From NCBI GenBank assembly GCA_025927495.1, contig JAICLH010000004.1, positions 1-43,924 on the forward strand: 43,924 nt of DNA, written 5' to 3'. This DNA is from Gemmatimonadaceae bacterium (GTDB taxonomy: Bacteria > Gemmatimonadota > Gemmatimonadetes > Gemmatimonadales > Gemmatimonadaceae). Position numbers and translations under genes: made by a program. Of this stretch, positions 35,484 to 43,090 are shown in pieces (position 1 is the stretch's first letter; every line of letters starts with the position of its first letter). The notes beneath the pieces are model-generated. The model had not been told where the DNA came from. It did no database searches and saw nothing but the letters and a program-made list of their open reading frames with translations.

Positions 35484-36695
35484 TCAGCGCGGCTCGGACG
35501 ACGGTTGGGCGCCGCCCGTCGTGGCGGTGCGCATGGCGGGCGTGAGGGTGAAGTGCAGCTCGACGGTCCGCGCATCGGGCGGCTGACGGTCGTCGAACGA
35601 CCAGTCCTCGATGAGCGCCCGCATGCACGACTCGACCTCGGCTGCCGGAACGCCATCCCAGGTGCGCTTGGTGACCTCGACGGTGTCGGCGAAGCCGGCG
35701 CCGTCGAGGCTTACGCGCACCGTCACCTCGCCCGTGAGATGGCGGTCGTACCGAAGGCCTAACTCCGTGTAGCAGTATTTGATCTGCGTGTCGTGGTCGA
35801 CGAGTTTCGCCGCGGGCACGACGAAGGGGCCGAGCGGTGTATCGATGTGCTTGTCGATCGTCGTGACGGGCGGAAGGCGCTCGGCTTTGACCTCGGCGAA
35901 ACCCGCGGTTTCGCGGCGGCTCTGGAACATCGCGGTGCTTGCCGGCGCCTCGCGCGGAAGGTTCGCGTCGATCGATGGCTGGAGGTTAGGCGCCCGCGGC
36001 GGCTGAGCCGGCGACGAGTCCACCGGCGGCCTTGGCGGCGCCACAACGGCAACCGAGACCGGCGTGATTTCGCTCGTCGCGGAGGCGGGTGAGACCGCAA
36101 TCTGACTCATTGTGATCGTCGCCGCGGGTGCCGGGGCAGGTGCGGGCGCCGGTGCCGGCTGGGGTTTCGGTTGGGCCCGCGCTATCGCTACGGGTCGTGA
36201 GGGCGCCGACAATCGCCGTGTGAGCTCGGCGCCGCGCGCGAGCAGGTCGACCACCTCGCGAGCCGGGCTGTCCGACACGCGAAGAATCGTCGACCCGTCG
36301 CGCGTGATCTCGAGGCCGCTGCTGTCCGTTCCGACCCACCTGTCGAAGGCGAGACCGCTGTCCGACGGTGCTCTGGCGTCGGCAACGCCCGACGCCGGGG
36401 CGTGTAGCGCCTTCGCGCTGTCGGTCCACAGCGCCAGCCGGTTGGCATCGACCATCGTTGGGCGAGCGAGCGCGTCGCGATAACCCCGCGACATGAAAAA
36501 CGCGACGGACCCGGAGGTGGTGGCGCGGACCCAGATCACGTTCCCCGCGGTCACCACGGAACCCACCTCGAGATTGCTCGTTTGGGCGCTGGCGGGCATC
36601 GCGAGCGACACGAGCAACGACAGAACGACCGACGTCAGAGTGCTCGGGTGCGGTCCAACGCGGACGGACTGCTGACTAACGGAAAAGCGTTGCAT
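35484..36695 (-). CDS. Secreted protein with AgmX/TonB-like C-terminal domain
   Basis: A 403-residue protein with a signal peptide (LTSVVLSLLVSLAMPASAQT), a small N-terminal beta region (LEVGSVVTAGNVIWVRATTS), a Pro-Ala linker (about residues 175-193, PKPQPAPAPAPAPAP) and a second Pro-rich stretch. The C-terminal domain (about 300-395) has IKYCYTELGLRYDRHLTGEV, VRVSLDGAGFADTVEV and CMRALIEDWSFDD. This is the pattern of AgmX/PglI C-terminal and TonB-like domains: a YCY...G.v.v...i...G.v..v.v...., with two Cys that could pair. Such proteins span the periplasm or serve gliding- or energy-linked complexes; the exact role is unknown. There is no ExbB/ExbD next to it. The AT-rich gap 36696-36892 upstream presumably holds its promoter. 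Confidence 0.78.
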   Translation of the reverse strand: MQRFSVSQQSVRVGPHPSTLTSVVLSLLVSLAMPASAQTSNLEVGSVVTAGNVIWVRATTSGSVAFFMSRGYRDALARPTMVDANRLALWTDSAKALHAPASGVADARAPSDSGLAFDRWVGTDSSGLEITRDGSTILRVSDSPAREVVDLLARGAELTRRLSAPSRPVAIARAQPKPQPAPAPAPAPAPAATITMSQIAVSPASATSEITPVSVAVVAPPRPPVDSSPAQPPRAPNLQPSIDANLPREAPASTAMFQSRRETAGFAEVKAERLPPVTTIDKHIDTPLGPFVVPAAKLVDHDTQIKYCYTELGLRYDRHLTGEVTVRVSLDGAGFADTVEVTKRTWDGVPAAEVESCMRALIEDWSFDDRQPPDARTVELHFTLTPAMRTATTGGAQPSSEPR

Positions 36696-36840
36696 GGCAT
36701 CGCTCGACGGCTCACGTACGACCCGGACCAGGGCGCCGTCCCGTGCGCGTTTCGCATGGGCGGCCCCTCGTCCAAGGACGAAAACCGCGAGAGTGGTGTC
36801 ACCATCGAGCGAGAAAGAGCCTTGCCGTGATGCGATTGTT

Positions 36841-36892
36841 TACAACTCTATAAACGCATGGTAATACGTGGCTTATATCATGCCATATAACG
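36841..36892 (-). promoter_or_regulatory. AT-rich segment with an imperfect inverted repeat
   Basis: About 50 bp of unusually AT-rich sequence upstream of the AgmX/TonB-like gene and just after the GT4 stop. GCATGGTAATA (36856-36866) is inverted against TATATCATGCC (36874-36884), and TATAAG and TTATAG (minus strand) are plausible -10 elements. A promoter with an operator-like site is one reading; a remnant of a transferred end is another. No regulator gene is adjacent. Confidence 0.35.
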
Positions 36893-38029
36893 TTAGTTGT
36901 CATGTACCGCGCCAACGAGCGGCGCGCCGATCACACGCTCGTAGACGGCGATCGTTCGCGCAACGCTGCGCTCGATCGAAAACTCGTTTGCGCGGGCACG
37001 AGCACCGACTGAGAGGGCGCGTGCGAGCGCCGGATTGTTGACAACTCGGGCAATCGACTCGCCCAACGCGGCTCCATTGCCGACCGGTGACAGAAGACCG
37101 GACACCTTGTCCTCGATGATTTCGGGCACTCCGCCCGCACTCGTGGCGCAGATGGGTTTTCCACAGAACAGCGCGTCGAACAGAACGCTCGGCAGGGCGT
37201 CTTCCTCGGAGCTGAGCGTGACGACATCGGCGGCAGCGAGCAGCGCGTCGGCATCCGTGCGGTAACCGGCGACGCGCAGGTATTCCGCCAGACCTTTCTC
37301 GGCGACAGCGCGTTCGACGCTCGGGCGCAGAGGACCGTCCCCGACGAGAATCGCGCGGAGCGACGGCGTGCGAGCCCGTGCCGCATCGATCGCGGCGACG
37401 AAGGTGAGCGGGTCCTTGTGCTGTACCAGTTGGGAGACTTGCACGACCACCAGCGACCCGTGCACCGCGCCGAGCGATGCGAGCGTGGATGCGCTGGCCG
37501 GCATGATTGGTTGCGACTGGTCGGAGCCGCCGCGGACGATGGTTATCGAATTAGGCGACATACCACTCGCGATCATCGCGTTCTTGGACGCGCTCGAGAT
37601 TGCGATCAGCGCATCGACCCGACTGTACTTCCAGCGCGTGACGACGTTCGCCCGCGGGCGAAAATCAGAGTGGCGCGTGATGACGAGCTTGGCCTGGGTG
37701 CCGAGGCAGCCCATGGCGCCCAGGGCGACGCCGTGCGCGGTGTGCGAGTGTACGATGTCGACGCGCTCGCGCCGGATGACGCGACGAAGCGCCCAGGCTG
37801 CGCGCGGGTCGAGCTCCATGGCGGGCGAGACATGGAAAACCGGGATGCCGAGTGCCGTGGCCCGTTGGGCCAGCGGCTCGTTGGGCCGCGCCGCGATGAG
37901 CGCGCGGTGTCCGAGCCGCGTGAGGACCTGCGCATGCCAGAGCAACTGGCGTTCGCCGCCGCGCCAGCCGCGTTCGGTATCGAGCTCGAGTACCGTTAGG
38001 CGGCGGGGGGCGCCGGACGCGGCCGTCAC
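36893..38029 (-). CDS. GT4 family glycosyltransferase (downstream paralogue)
   Basis: A 378-residue retaining glycosyltransferase of the GT4/GT-B kind. N-terminal domain: LELDTERGWRGGERQLLWHA with the acceptor-side HSHTAHGVALGAM. C-terminal nucleotide-sugar domain: VVVQVSQLVQHKDPLTFVAA, ILVGDGPLRPSVERA, and the donor-binding EX7E-like segment SSEEDALPSVLFDALFCGKP followed by ATSAGGVPEIIED. The start is GTG 38029, overlapping the upstream gene's TGA by four bases (GTGA), so the two are translationally coupled. The longer frame to 38359 lies inside the upstream gene and is rejected. It is a paralogue of that gene across its full length. Likely role: adding sugars to a surface polysaccharide or lipopolysaccharide core; the sugar is unknown. 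Confidence 0.9.
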   Translation of the reverse strand: MTAASGAPRRLTVLELDTERGWRGGERQLLWHAQVLTRLGHRALIAARPNEPLAQRATALGIPVFHVSPAMELDPRAAWALRRVIRRERVDIVHSHTAHGVALGAMGCLGTQAKLVITRHSDFRPRANVVTRWKYSRVDALIAISSASKNAMIASGMSPNSITIVRGGSDQSQPIMPASASTLASLGAVHGSLVVVQVSQLVQHKDPLTFVAAIDAARARTPSLRAILVGDGPLRPSVERAVAEKGLAEYLRVAGYRTDADALLAAADVVTLSSEEDALPSVLFDALFCGKPICATSAGGVPEIIEDKVSGLLSPVGNGAALGESIARVVNNPALARALSVGARARANEFSIERSVARTIAVYERVIGAPLVGAVHDN

Positions 38030-39222
38030 GTCGGCGTGGTCTCCAGCAGCTTCTGGTACACGGCGATGGTGCCGGCCACGGTGTTCTCGATCGCGAAATC
38101 GCGCGAGCGCTCGAGGCCGGCGGCGACGAGGCGGCCGGCAAGGTCGCCGTCGGCGAGGAGGCGCGCGATTGCCTGGCCCAGCGCCTGGGCGTCGCGCACC
38201 GGCACGAGGAGGCCGGTCCGCTCGTTCTCGATCACCTCCGGCACGCCGCCGGCCGCCGTCGCTGCGACCGGTCGCCCGAAGGAGATCGCATCGATCACCA
38301 CGCCGCCGATGCCTTCCGCGCTTGCGTCGGAGCTCAGCACTACCACCTGTGCGGCGCACATGAGCGCATCGGCGTCGGATCGAAAACCCGCCAGGCGCAG
38401 CGTGTCGGTCAGGCCAAGTTCGCGGACGAGGGCTTCGACCGGAACGCGGAGCGGACCGTCGCCCACGAGCAGCGCCTGCAGCGATGGAACGGTGCGCCGC
38501 GCGACGTCGACCGCGCGGACGAATGTGAGCGGATCCTTCATCTGGGTGAGCGCGCCCACCATCACGACCAGCGGTCCGTTAGGCACGCCGAGCTCGGTGA
38601 GCGTGGCGCGGCTCGCGGGGTGCACCGCGCGCGTCAGGTCCACGCCGCTGTACACCACGTCGATGCGGCCGGGCTCGATGCCCGCGTCGGTGAGGGCGGG
38701 AACCGCGGCCCGGCACACCGCAATGAACCGGTCCGCGCGACCGTACTTGACGCGGGTGGCGGCGCCGCGCCGCAACGGCGATGTGACGCGCCGCGCGAAG
38801 ACCACGCGCGTGCCCGTGCCTAACGCAGCCAGCGCGGACAGCGCCATGCTGTGGCCGCACTGCGGGTGCAGGATGTGCACGCTCTCGCGCGCCACCGTGC
38901 GGCGCAGGCGGAGCACCGTCATCGGCCCCCACTCGGCGATGAGCGGGTCGATGGGCACCACTTCGAGCCCGGCCGCGCGCGCGCGTTGGGCGAGCACGGC
39001 GTGCGGTCGCAGCGCGAGCAGCGGTCGGCCGCCGTGGCGCCTGAGGCCTTGCGCCATCCAGAGAATCTGGCGCTGCCCGCCACGCCACTGAGTGTTGAGG
39101 TCGACGTACATCACGGTGAGCGGGCGTCCATCGGGCCCGAGCGGTGCTGCGGTGCCTGCGGTGTCAGTCACGCTGGACCGGTGGTGATGCAGCGAGGCTT
39201 CGGTAGATGCACGTGGCATCAT
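38026..39222 (-). CDS. GT4 family glycosyltransferase (upstream paralogue)
   Basis: A 398-residue GT4 glycosyltransferase. It shares with the next gene the N-terminal VDLNTQWRGGQRQILWMAQG, the middle MVGALTQMKDPLTFVRAVDV, LLVGDGPLRVPVEALVRELG and the donor site LSSDASAEGIGGVVIDAISF followed by ATAAGGVPEVIENERTG. The EX7E-like segment here is looser than in its neighbour, with an extra Gly-Gly insertion. ATG 39222 has GGAGG seven bases upstream, which fixes the start. The pair probably arose by tandem duplication and then diverged, so they may add successive sugars. The DUF6600 gene stops 58 bp upstream on the same strand and may be in the same transcript. Confidence 0.9.
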   Translation of the reverse strand: MMPRASTEASLHHHRSSVTDTAGTAAPLGPDGRPLTVMYVDLNTQWRGGQRQILWMAQGLRRHGGRPLLALRPHAVLAQRARAAGLEVVPIDPLIAEWGPMTVLRLRRTVARESVHILHPQCGHSMALSALAALGTGTRVVFARRVTSPLRRGAATRVKYGRADRFIAVCRAAVPALTDAGIEPGRIDVVYSGVDLTRAVHPASRATLTELGVPNGPLVVMVGALTQMKDPLTFVRAVDVARRTVPSLQALLVGDGPLRVPVEALVRELGLTDTLRLAGFRSDADALMCAAQVVVLSSDASAEGIGGVVIDAISFGRPVAATAAGGVPEVIENERTGLLVPVRDAQALGQAIARLLADGDLAGRLVAAGLERSRDFAIENTVAGTIAVYQKLLETTPT

Positions 39223-39229
39223 ACCGAAG

Positions 39230-39234
39230 CCTCC
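39230..39234 (-). promoter_or_regulatory. Ribosome binding site of the first GT4 gene
   Basis: GGAGG seven bases before the double ATG at 39222/39219; it excludes the internal GTG at 39171 as the main start. Confidence 0.65.
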
Positions 39235-39280
39235 ACTGCAATTCCAGTCTCGCGCCCCATCGATCAGCGCATGTCGTGCG

Positions 39281-41365
39281 CTAGTGCGGCGGCTGATTCG
39301 CCGAGCGGCGCCGCACGTCTTTCGCCTGGTCCTGCTTGGGCGCGCTCACGCGCTCGTGCGATTGCACCTGACGCGATTGCACCTCGTGCGGTGGCTGCGC
39401 CTCGCGCGGCTGCTGCATCACCCGTGGCTGCTGCACCTCGCGCGGCTCCTGCACAACCCGCGGCTGTTGCACGTTCCGCGGTTGCGCTTCGTGCTGCACG
39501 CGCGGCTCCGGGGTCACGCGCGAGTTCGGCGCGGGCTCAGTGCGAGCAACCCGCGTCGGCGCCGCAACAGCCGGCGGCCGTACTACTTCGGCACGTGGCT
39601 GCTCGACCACGGGCGGACGCGAAACTTGCGGACGCGCGGGCGTTGCGACTTGCGCATGCGGCTCCGCTCCCACGCGCGCGTCTGGTTTGTTTCGCTGCTG
39701 GGGCGTCACGGCGATGATGCCCGGACGCGCAACCGCGGGCTCCGGTTGGACGGGCCGCGCCGTCGCAGGCGCCGGCCGTACCGGCTGCGCAACCACCGGC
39801 TCACGCCGGGCGGGTTGGGCAACCACCGGCGTCTCCACACGGCGACCCGTCGGCGCGGTCGTCACGGGTGCTGCGCGCACGGCGTGGCTCTCGTTGGACG
39901 GCGTGGCCGGCCGGGTGACAGTCACCGGCACGCGTGCCGGTTCCGGACGAACGACCGGCGCCGGCGTGCGCGTCACGACGTGCGGATTGGCAGTGCGTGT
40001 CACGACGCGTCGCATGAACGCCGTAGCGGGCGGGCGCACGGTGCGTCGTGCATCGCCGGGCGCGCGGCCTAACCGACTGGCCGGCGTCGGCGCAACGAGT
40101 GCCGTGTGGCCGACCACGGTACCGGTGAGCGCGTCGCGCGGTGACACCACCGTGGCGACACGGGCGACCGGCTGCGCGCCCTCGAACACCCGCCGCGGCA
40201 CCGCCGTGATGCCGCCATTCACTCGCTCGTTCACGTAGTGGATGTTGGTCACGTTGATGTTGCGGACGTTGATGTTCGTGACGTGCACGTTGGTGATGTT
40301 CACGTTGCGCACGTAGCCGTCGGTGACGCGATAGGACGGCACGTACACTTCACCCGGGGCGAGCGGGAACCACGCCACGCCGCCGTCGCCGCCGAAGCGC
40401 AGCGACGCCGAAAAGCGCGGGCCACCGACGAACGCGACTAACGCCGGCGCATAGACGGGGCGCTCGACGATCGCACCGGGCACCCACACCCAGCTGCCGC
40501 TATAGTACGCCCAACGACCATAGTGGAACGGCGCGAAGCCCCACGGCGCGTCGTCGATCCACGTCCAGCCCCAGGGCTGCACGAACGCCCAGTGGCCGTA
40601 GCGGTACGGCGCCCAACCCGAACGGACGCGCGCGGGCACCCACACCTCGCCGTAGAGCGGCGTGGACCGCCACGTCCCGTACGCGTCGAGATCTTCGTAG
40701 CCGGTCATCTCGGTGGACACGTACTGGCGCGACACGGACGCGTCCTCGCGCGCGTCGCGCGCTTGGCTCCACGTGTCGAGGTCATCATACGCCGGCGCGG
40801 ACGCGAGATCATACGCCGCGTTGTTGGTGCCGGTGATCGACGCACTCTGGCCGGCCTGGACGCTGAACGACTGCGAGGTGGTGGCGACGTTCGCCAGACC
40901 ACCGCGCACGGTCACGACGCTGGTCTGCCCGTCGGCCGTGACGTCGACGCGGTACTGACCGGGCTGCGACAGCGTGACCACTCCGTTAGGCGTGTCGAGC
41001 TCCACGACGTCGTTGTCGTACAGCTCGCGCACGCGAATCTCGACTTCGCCCTGGTCGAGGCGCGCTTGGAAATGTGTGTCGTCCAGCTCGGTCCAGCCCA
41101 GCGCGGTCTGCGGGCCGAGTTGCAGGGCGGTCGAGCCGACGTGCAACTCGGCGCGCGAGCTCTGGTCCGTCCAGATGTTGTCGCCGGACGTCATGGGATA
41201 ATTGACGGATGCCTGAACCCAGTCATCCGCCGTAGACGGGCGGAGCGACACAGAGCCTTCGATGTAACTGACACGCGCAACGCGCGCTGGCGGGTCCGCG
41301 TGCAACGGGACCGCGGCCGTGAAGGCCAAAGCAAGCGCGCCGAACGTCGACGCAAGGTAACGCAT
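39281..41365 (-). CDS. FecR/DUF6600 domain secreted protein with long Pro/Gln/Arg-rich tail
   Basis: A 694-residue exported protein. Signal peptide YLASTFGALALAFTAAVPLH, then a FecR-like beta domain (about residues 27-180: VSYIEGSVSLRPSTADDWVQ, LDTPNGVVTLSQPGQYRVDV) and a DUF6600 Tyr/Trp-rich region (WVPARVRSGWAPYRYGHWAF, WTWIDDAPWGFAPFHYGRWA). After that comes a tandem motif of N(I/V)(N/H)VT/R around bases 40232-40318 (VRNVNITNVHVTNINVRNIN). The last 250 residues are low-complexity, rich in Pro, Val, Gln, Arg and repeats such as QQPRVxQEPRE. No catalytic site is seen; the protein is probably structural or envelope-associated. The start moves from 41515 to ATG 41365 because GGAG lies six bases upstream (41372-41375) and the signal peptide begins there. 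Confidence 0.85.
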   Translation of the reverse strand: MRYLASTFGALALAFTAAVPLHADPPARVARVSYIEGSVSLRPSTADDWVQASVNYPMTSGDNIWTDQSSRAELHVGSTALQLGPQTALGWTELDDTHFQARLDQGEVEIRVRELYDNDVVELDTPNGVVTLSQPGQYRVDVTADGQTSVVTVRGGLANVATTSQSFSVQAGQSASITGTNNAAYDLASAPAYDDLDTWSQARDAREDASVSRQYVSTEMTGYEDLDAYGTWRSTPLYGEVWVPARVRSGWAPYRYGHWAFVQPWGWTWIDDAPWGFAPFHYGRWAYYSGSWVWVPGAIVERPVYAPALVAFVGGPRFSASLRFGGDGGVAWFPLAPGEVYVPSYRVTDGYVRNVNITNVHVTNINVRNINVTNIHYVNERVNGGITAVPRRVFEGAQPVARVATVVSPRDALTGTVVGHTALVAPTPASRLGRAPGDARRTVRPPATAFMRRVVTRTANPHVVTRTPAPVVRPEPARVPVTVTRPATPSNESHAVRAAPVTTAPTGRRVETPVVAQPARREPVVAQPVRPAPATARPVQPEPAVARPGIIAVTPQQRNKPDARVGAEPHAQVATPARPQVSRPPVVEQPRAEVVRPPAVAAPTRVARTEPAPNSRVTPEPRVQHEAQPRNVQQPRVVQEPREVQQPRVMQQPREAQPPHEVQSRQVQSHERVSAPKQDQAKDVRRRSANQPPH

Positions 41366-41605
41366 AGGTATCTCCGGTTTCGGATGCTGCATGGCATGAG
41401 ACCACTGCCACAGAGGGACTCGGGCAACGACCATTCCCAATGCAGACATCCGGTCCGGCGGCGCGTGACAGCGCGCCATCTCGCGTCGAATCAAGCGGTT
41501 GGCCGCGCGCCTCAACCGACGGCACGGCGATGTGCCTAACTCCTCTTGTCGTTCAGGGGATACGAACGATGTCCCTTGCGAAGGACGGTGGGACGCGCCG
41601 CGAAA
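41366..41605. other. Non-coding gap upstream of DUF6600 gene
   Basis: About 240 bp between the RNB gene stop and the DUF6600 start, both on the minus strand. It should hold the DUF6600 promoter. A GCCTAACT copy is at about 41533. No other structure was noted. Confidence 0.4.
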
Positions 41606-43090
41606 TCAGTGTGTCGCGATGCGAAAGTCGATGTACCCGGGGTCGGGACGCGTCGCGACGAGCTGCGCGCGCACGCGATCGCCGACGTCGATGTGCGGCG
41701 GCGGATTGATGACCATGCCTTCGGCCGGCGGATGCACCAGCCGCAGGAACGTTCCCTTGGGTGTCGCGCCGGTGACGATCGCGTCGAACGTCTCGCCGAC
41801 GCGGCCGGCGAGCATCACCGCGGCTGCCTGCTTGCGCGCGAGGCGTTCGACTTTGCGCGCGGCGTCCTCGCGCTCGGTACAGTGCTGCGCAAGGGTGCCG
41901 AGCGTCGCATCATCGTACGGCGCGGGCGCGGCGGCCACCGCCGCCTTGGCCAGCCGTTGCATCACCAGGTCGGCGTAGCGTCGGTTCGGCGCCGTGGAAT
42001 GCGTGTAGTCCGACACGGCGAGGCCAAAGTGGCCGGCGTCGGCTCCGTTAGGCGGCGTGACCGCGTACACGCCCGGGCCGAGCAGCTTCACGATGGTGAG
42101 CGAGAGGTCGGGGAAGTGGTCGGGGTCGGCGGCGCGGCGGCGCGCGAGGAACTGGGACAGCGCGACGCTGTCGGGCGCCTCGGGCAACGTGTCGCCCGCG
42201 GCGCGCGCGACCTGTACGATGCGCGGCCAGCGTTCGGGCGTCCGCACCACGCGCAGGAGCGCCGAGCGATGACGGGCGGCGAGGAAGCGGCCCAGTCCCA
42301 AGTTCGCGGCGATCATGAAGTCTTCGATCAGCCGGCGTGCCGCGTTGTCGCGCACGAGCGCGAGGTCGGTGACGGTTCCGTTGGACACGACCGGCGTGGC
42401 TTCGATCGTTTCGAGCTCGAGCGCGCCATGTGCCTCGCGCTGCGCGCGCAGGCGCTGCGCCAGCGCGTGCTGCGCGTGCAGCTGATCTGCGAGCGCGGGA
42501 TTCGCGGCGACGGCCGGCGGCGCGGCGCCGTGTCCCTCGAGCCAGTCGCCGAGACTCGGGTACGCGAGATGCGCGCGGTTGCGCACGACCGCGGGGTACA
42601 CATCGGCGTGCGCGATGGTGCCGTCGGTTGCGATGTCGACCTCGACGACCACCGCGTACCGGTCCGCGTCGGCGCGCAGCGACGTGAGGTCGTAGCAGAG
42701 CGCCTCCGGGATCATCGTGAACGTGTGCACGCCGAGGTAGACCGACGTCGCGTTCGCGGCCGCGGCGCGGTCGAGCGGGGAACCAGCCGGCAGGAGCGCG
42801 TCCACGTCGGCGATGGCAACGCGCAGCCGCACCGCGCCGCCATCCAGCGGCTCGATGTACTCGAGCTGGTCGAAGTCGCGCGTGTCGTCGTTGTCGATCG
42901 AAGACCAGAGCAGGGCGCGCAGATCGCGGCGTCCGGCGGTATCGTTAGGCACCGGGTGCGCGGTGATGCCGGCGAGCTGGTGGGCGGCGTCGGCCGGCAG
43001 GTCCGGCGAGAAGCCGTTGTCGTGCATGTCCCGCCGCACGGCCGCCTGCAGATCGAAGGCCGCGCGGCGCGTCGTCGCGCCGGTCGTCAT
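41606..43090 (-). CDS. RNB-domain (RNase II/R family) exoribonuclease-like protein
   Basis: A 494-residue protein of the RNase II superfamily, likely degrading single-stranded RNA from the 3' end. The catalytic stretch reads SSIDNDDTRDFDQLEYIEP: three of the four metal-binding aspartates of RNase II (Asp201, 207, 209 in E. coli numbering) are present, while the fourth (Asp210) is Gln. The downstream RNB core has VAIADVDALLPAGSPLDRAA and SDYTHSTAPNRRYADLVMQR with the conserved arginines, and an S1-like end (VGETFDAIVTGATPKGTFLR). The N-terminal cold-shock domains of RNase II/R are missing, as in short RNB proteins of some phyla. ATG 43090 overlaps the upstream Usp gene's stop as ATGA, so expression is coupled. 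Activity is likely but not certain given the changed residue. Confidence 0.88.
   Translation of the reverse strand: MTTGATTRRAAFDLQAAVRRDMHDNGFSPDLPADAAHQLAGITAHPVPNDTAGRRDLRALLWSSIDNDDTRDFDQLEYIEPLDGGAVRLRVAIADVDALLPAGSPLDRAAAANATSVYLGVHTFTMIPEALCYDLTSLRADADRYAVVVEVDIATDGTIAHADVYPAVVRNRAHLAYPSLGDWLEGHGAAPPAVAANPALADQLHAQHALAQRLRAQREAHGALELETIEATPVVSNGTVTDLALVRDNAARRLIEDFMIAANLGLGRFLAARHRSALLRVVRTPERWPRIVQVARAAGDTLPEAPDSVALSQFLARRRAADPDHFPDLSLTIVKLLGPGVYAVTPPNGADAGHFGLAVSDYTHSTAPNRRYADLVMQRLAKAAVAAAPAPYDDATLGTLAQHCTEREDAARKVERLARKQAAAVMLAGRVGETFDAIVTGATPKGTFLRLVHPPAEGMVINPPPHIDVGDRVRAQLVATRPDPGYIDFRIATH

Noticed and set aside
36128-36180. GCCGGGGCAGGTGCGGGCGC-type tandem repeat
   Set aside because: It encodes the Pro-Ala linker of the AgmX/TonB-like protein, a common low-complexity feature.
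39281-39900. Short repeats that could be mistaken for a CRISPR array
   Set aside because: They are in-frame codons of a Pro/Gln/Arg-rich protein tail, irregular in length, with no spacers.
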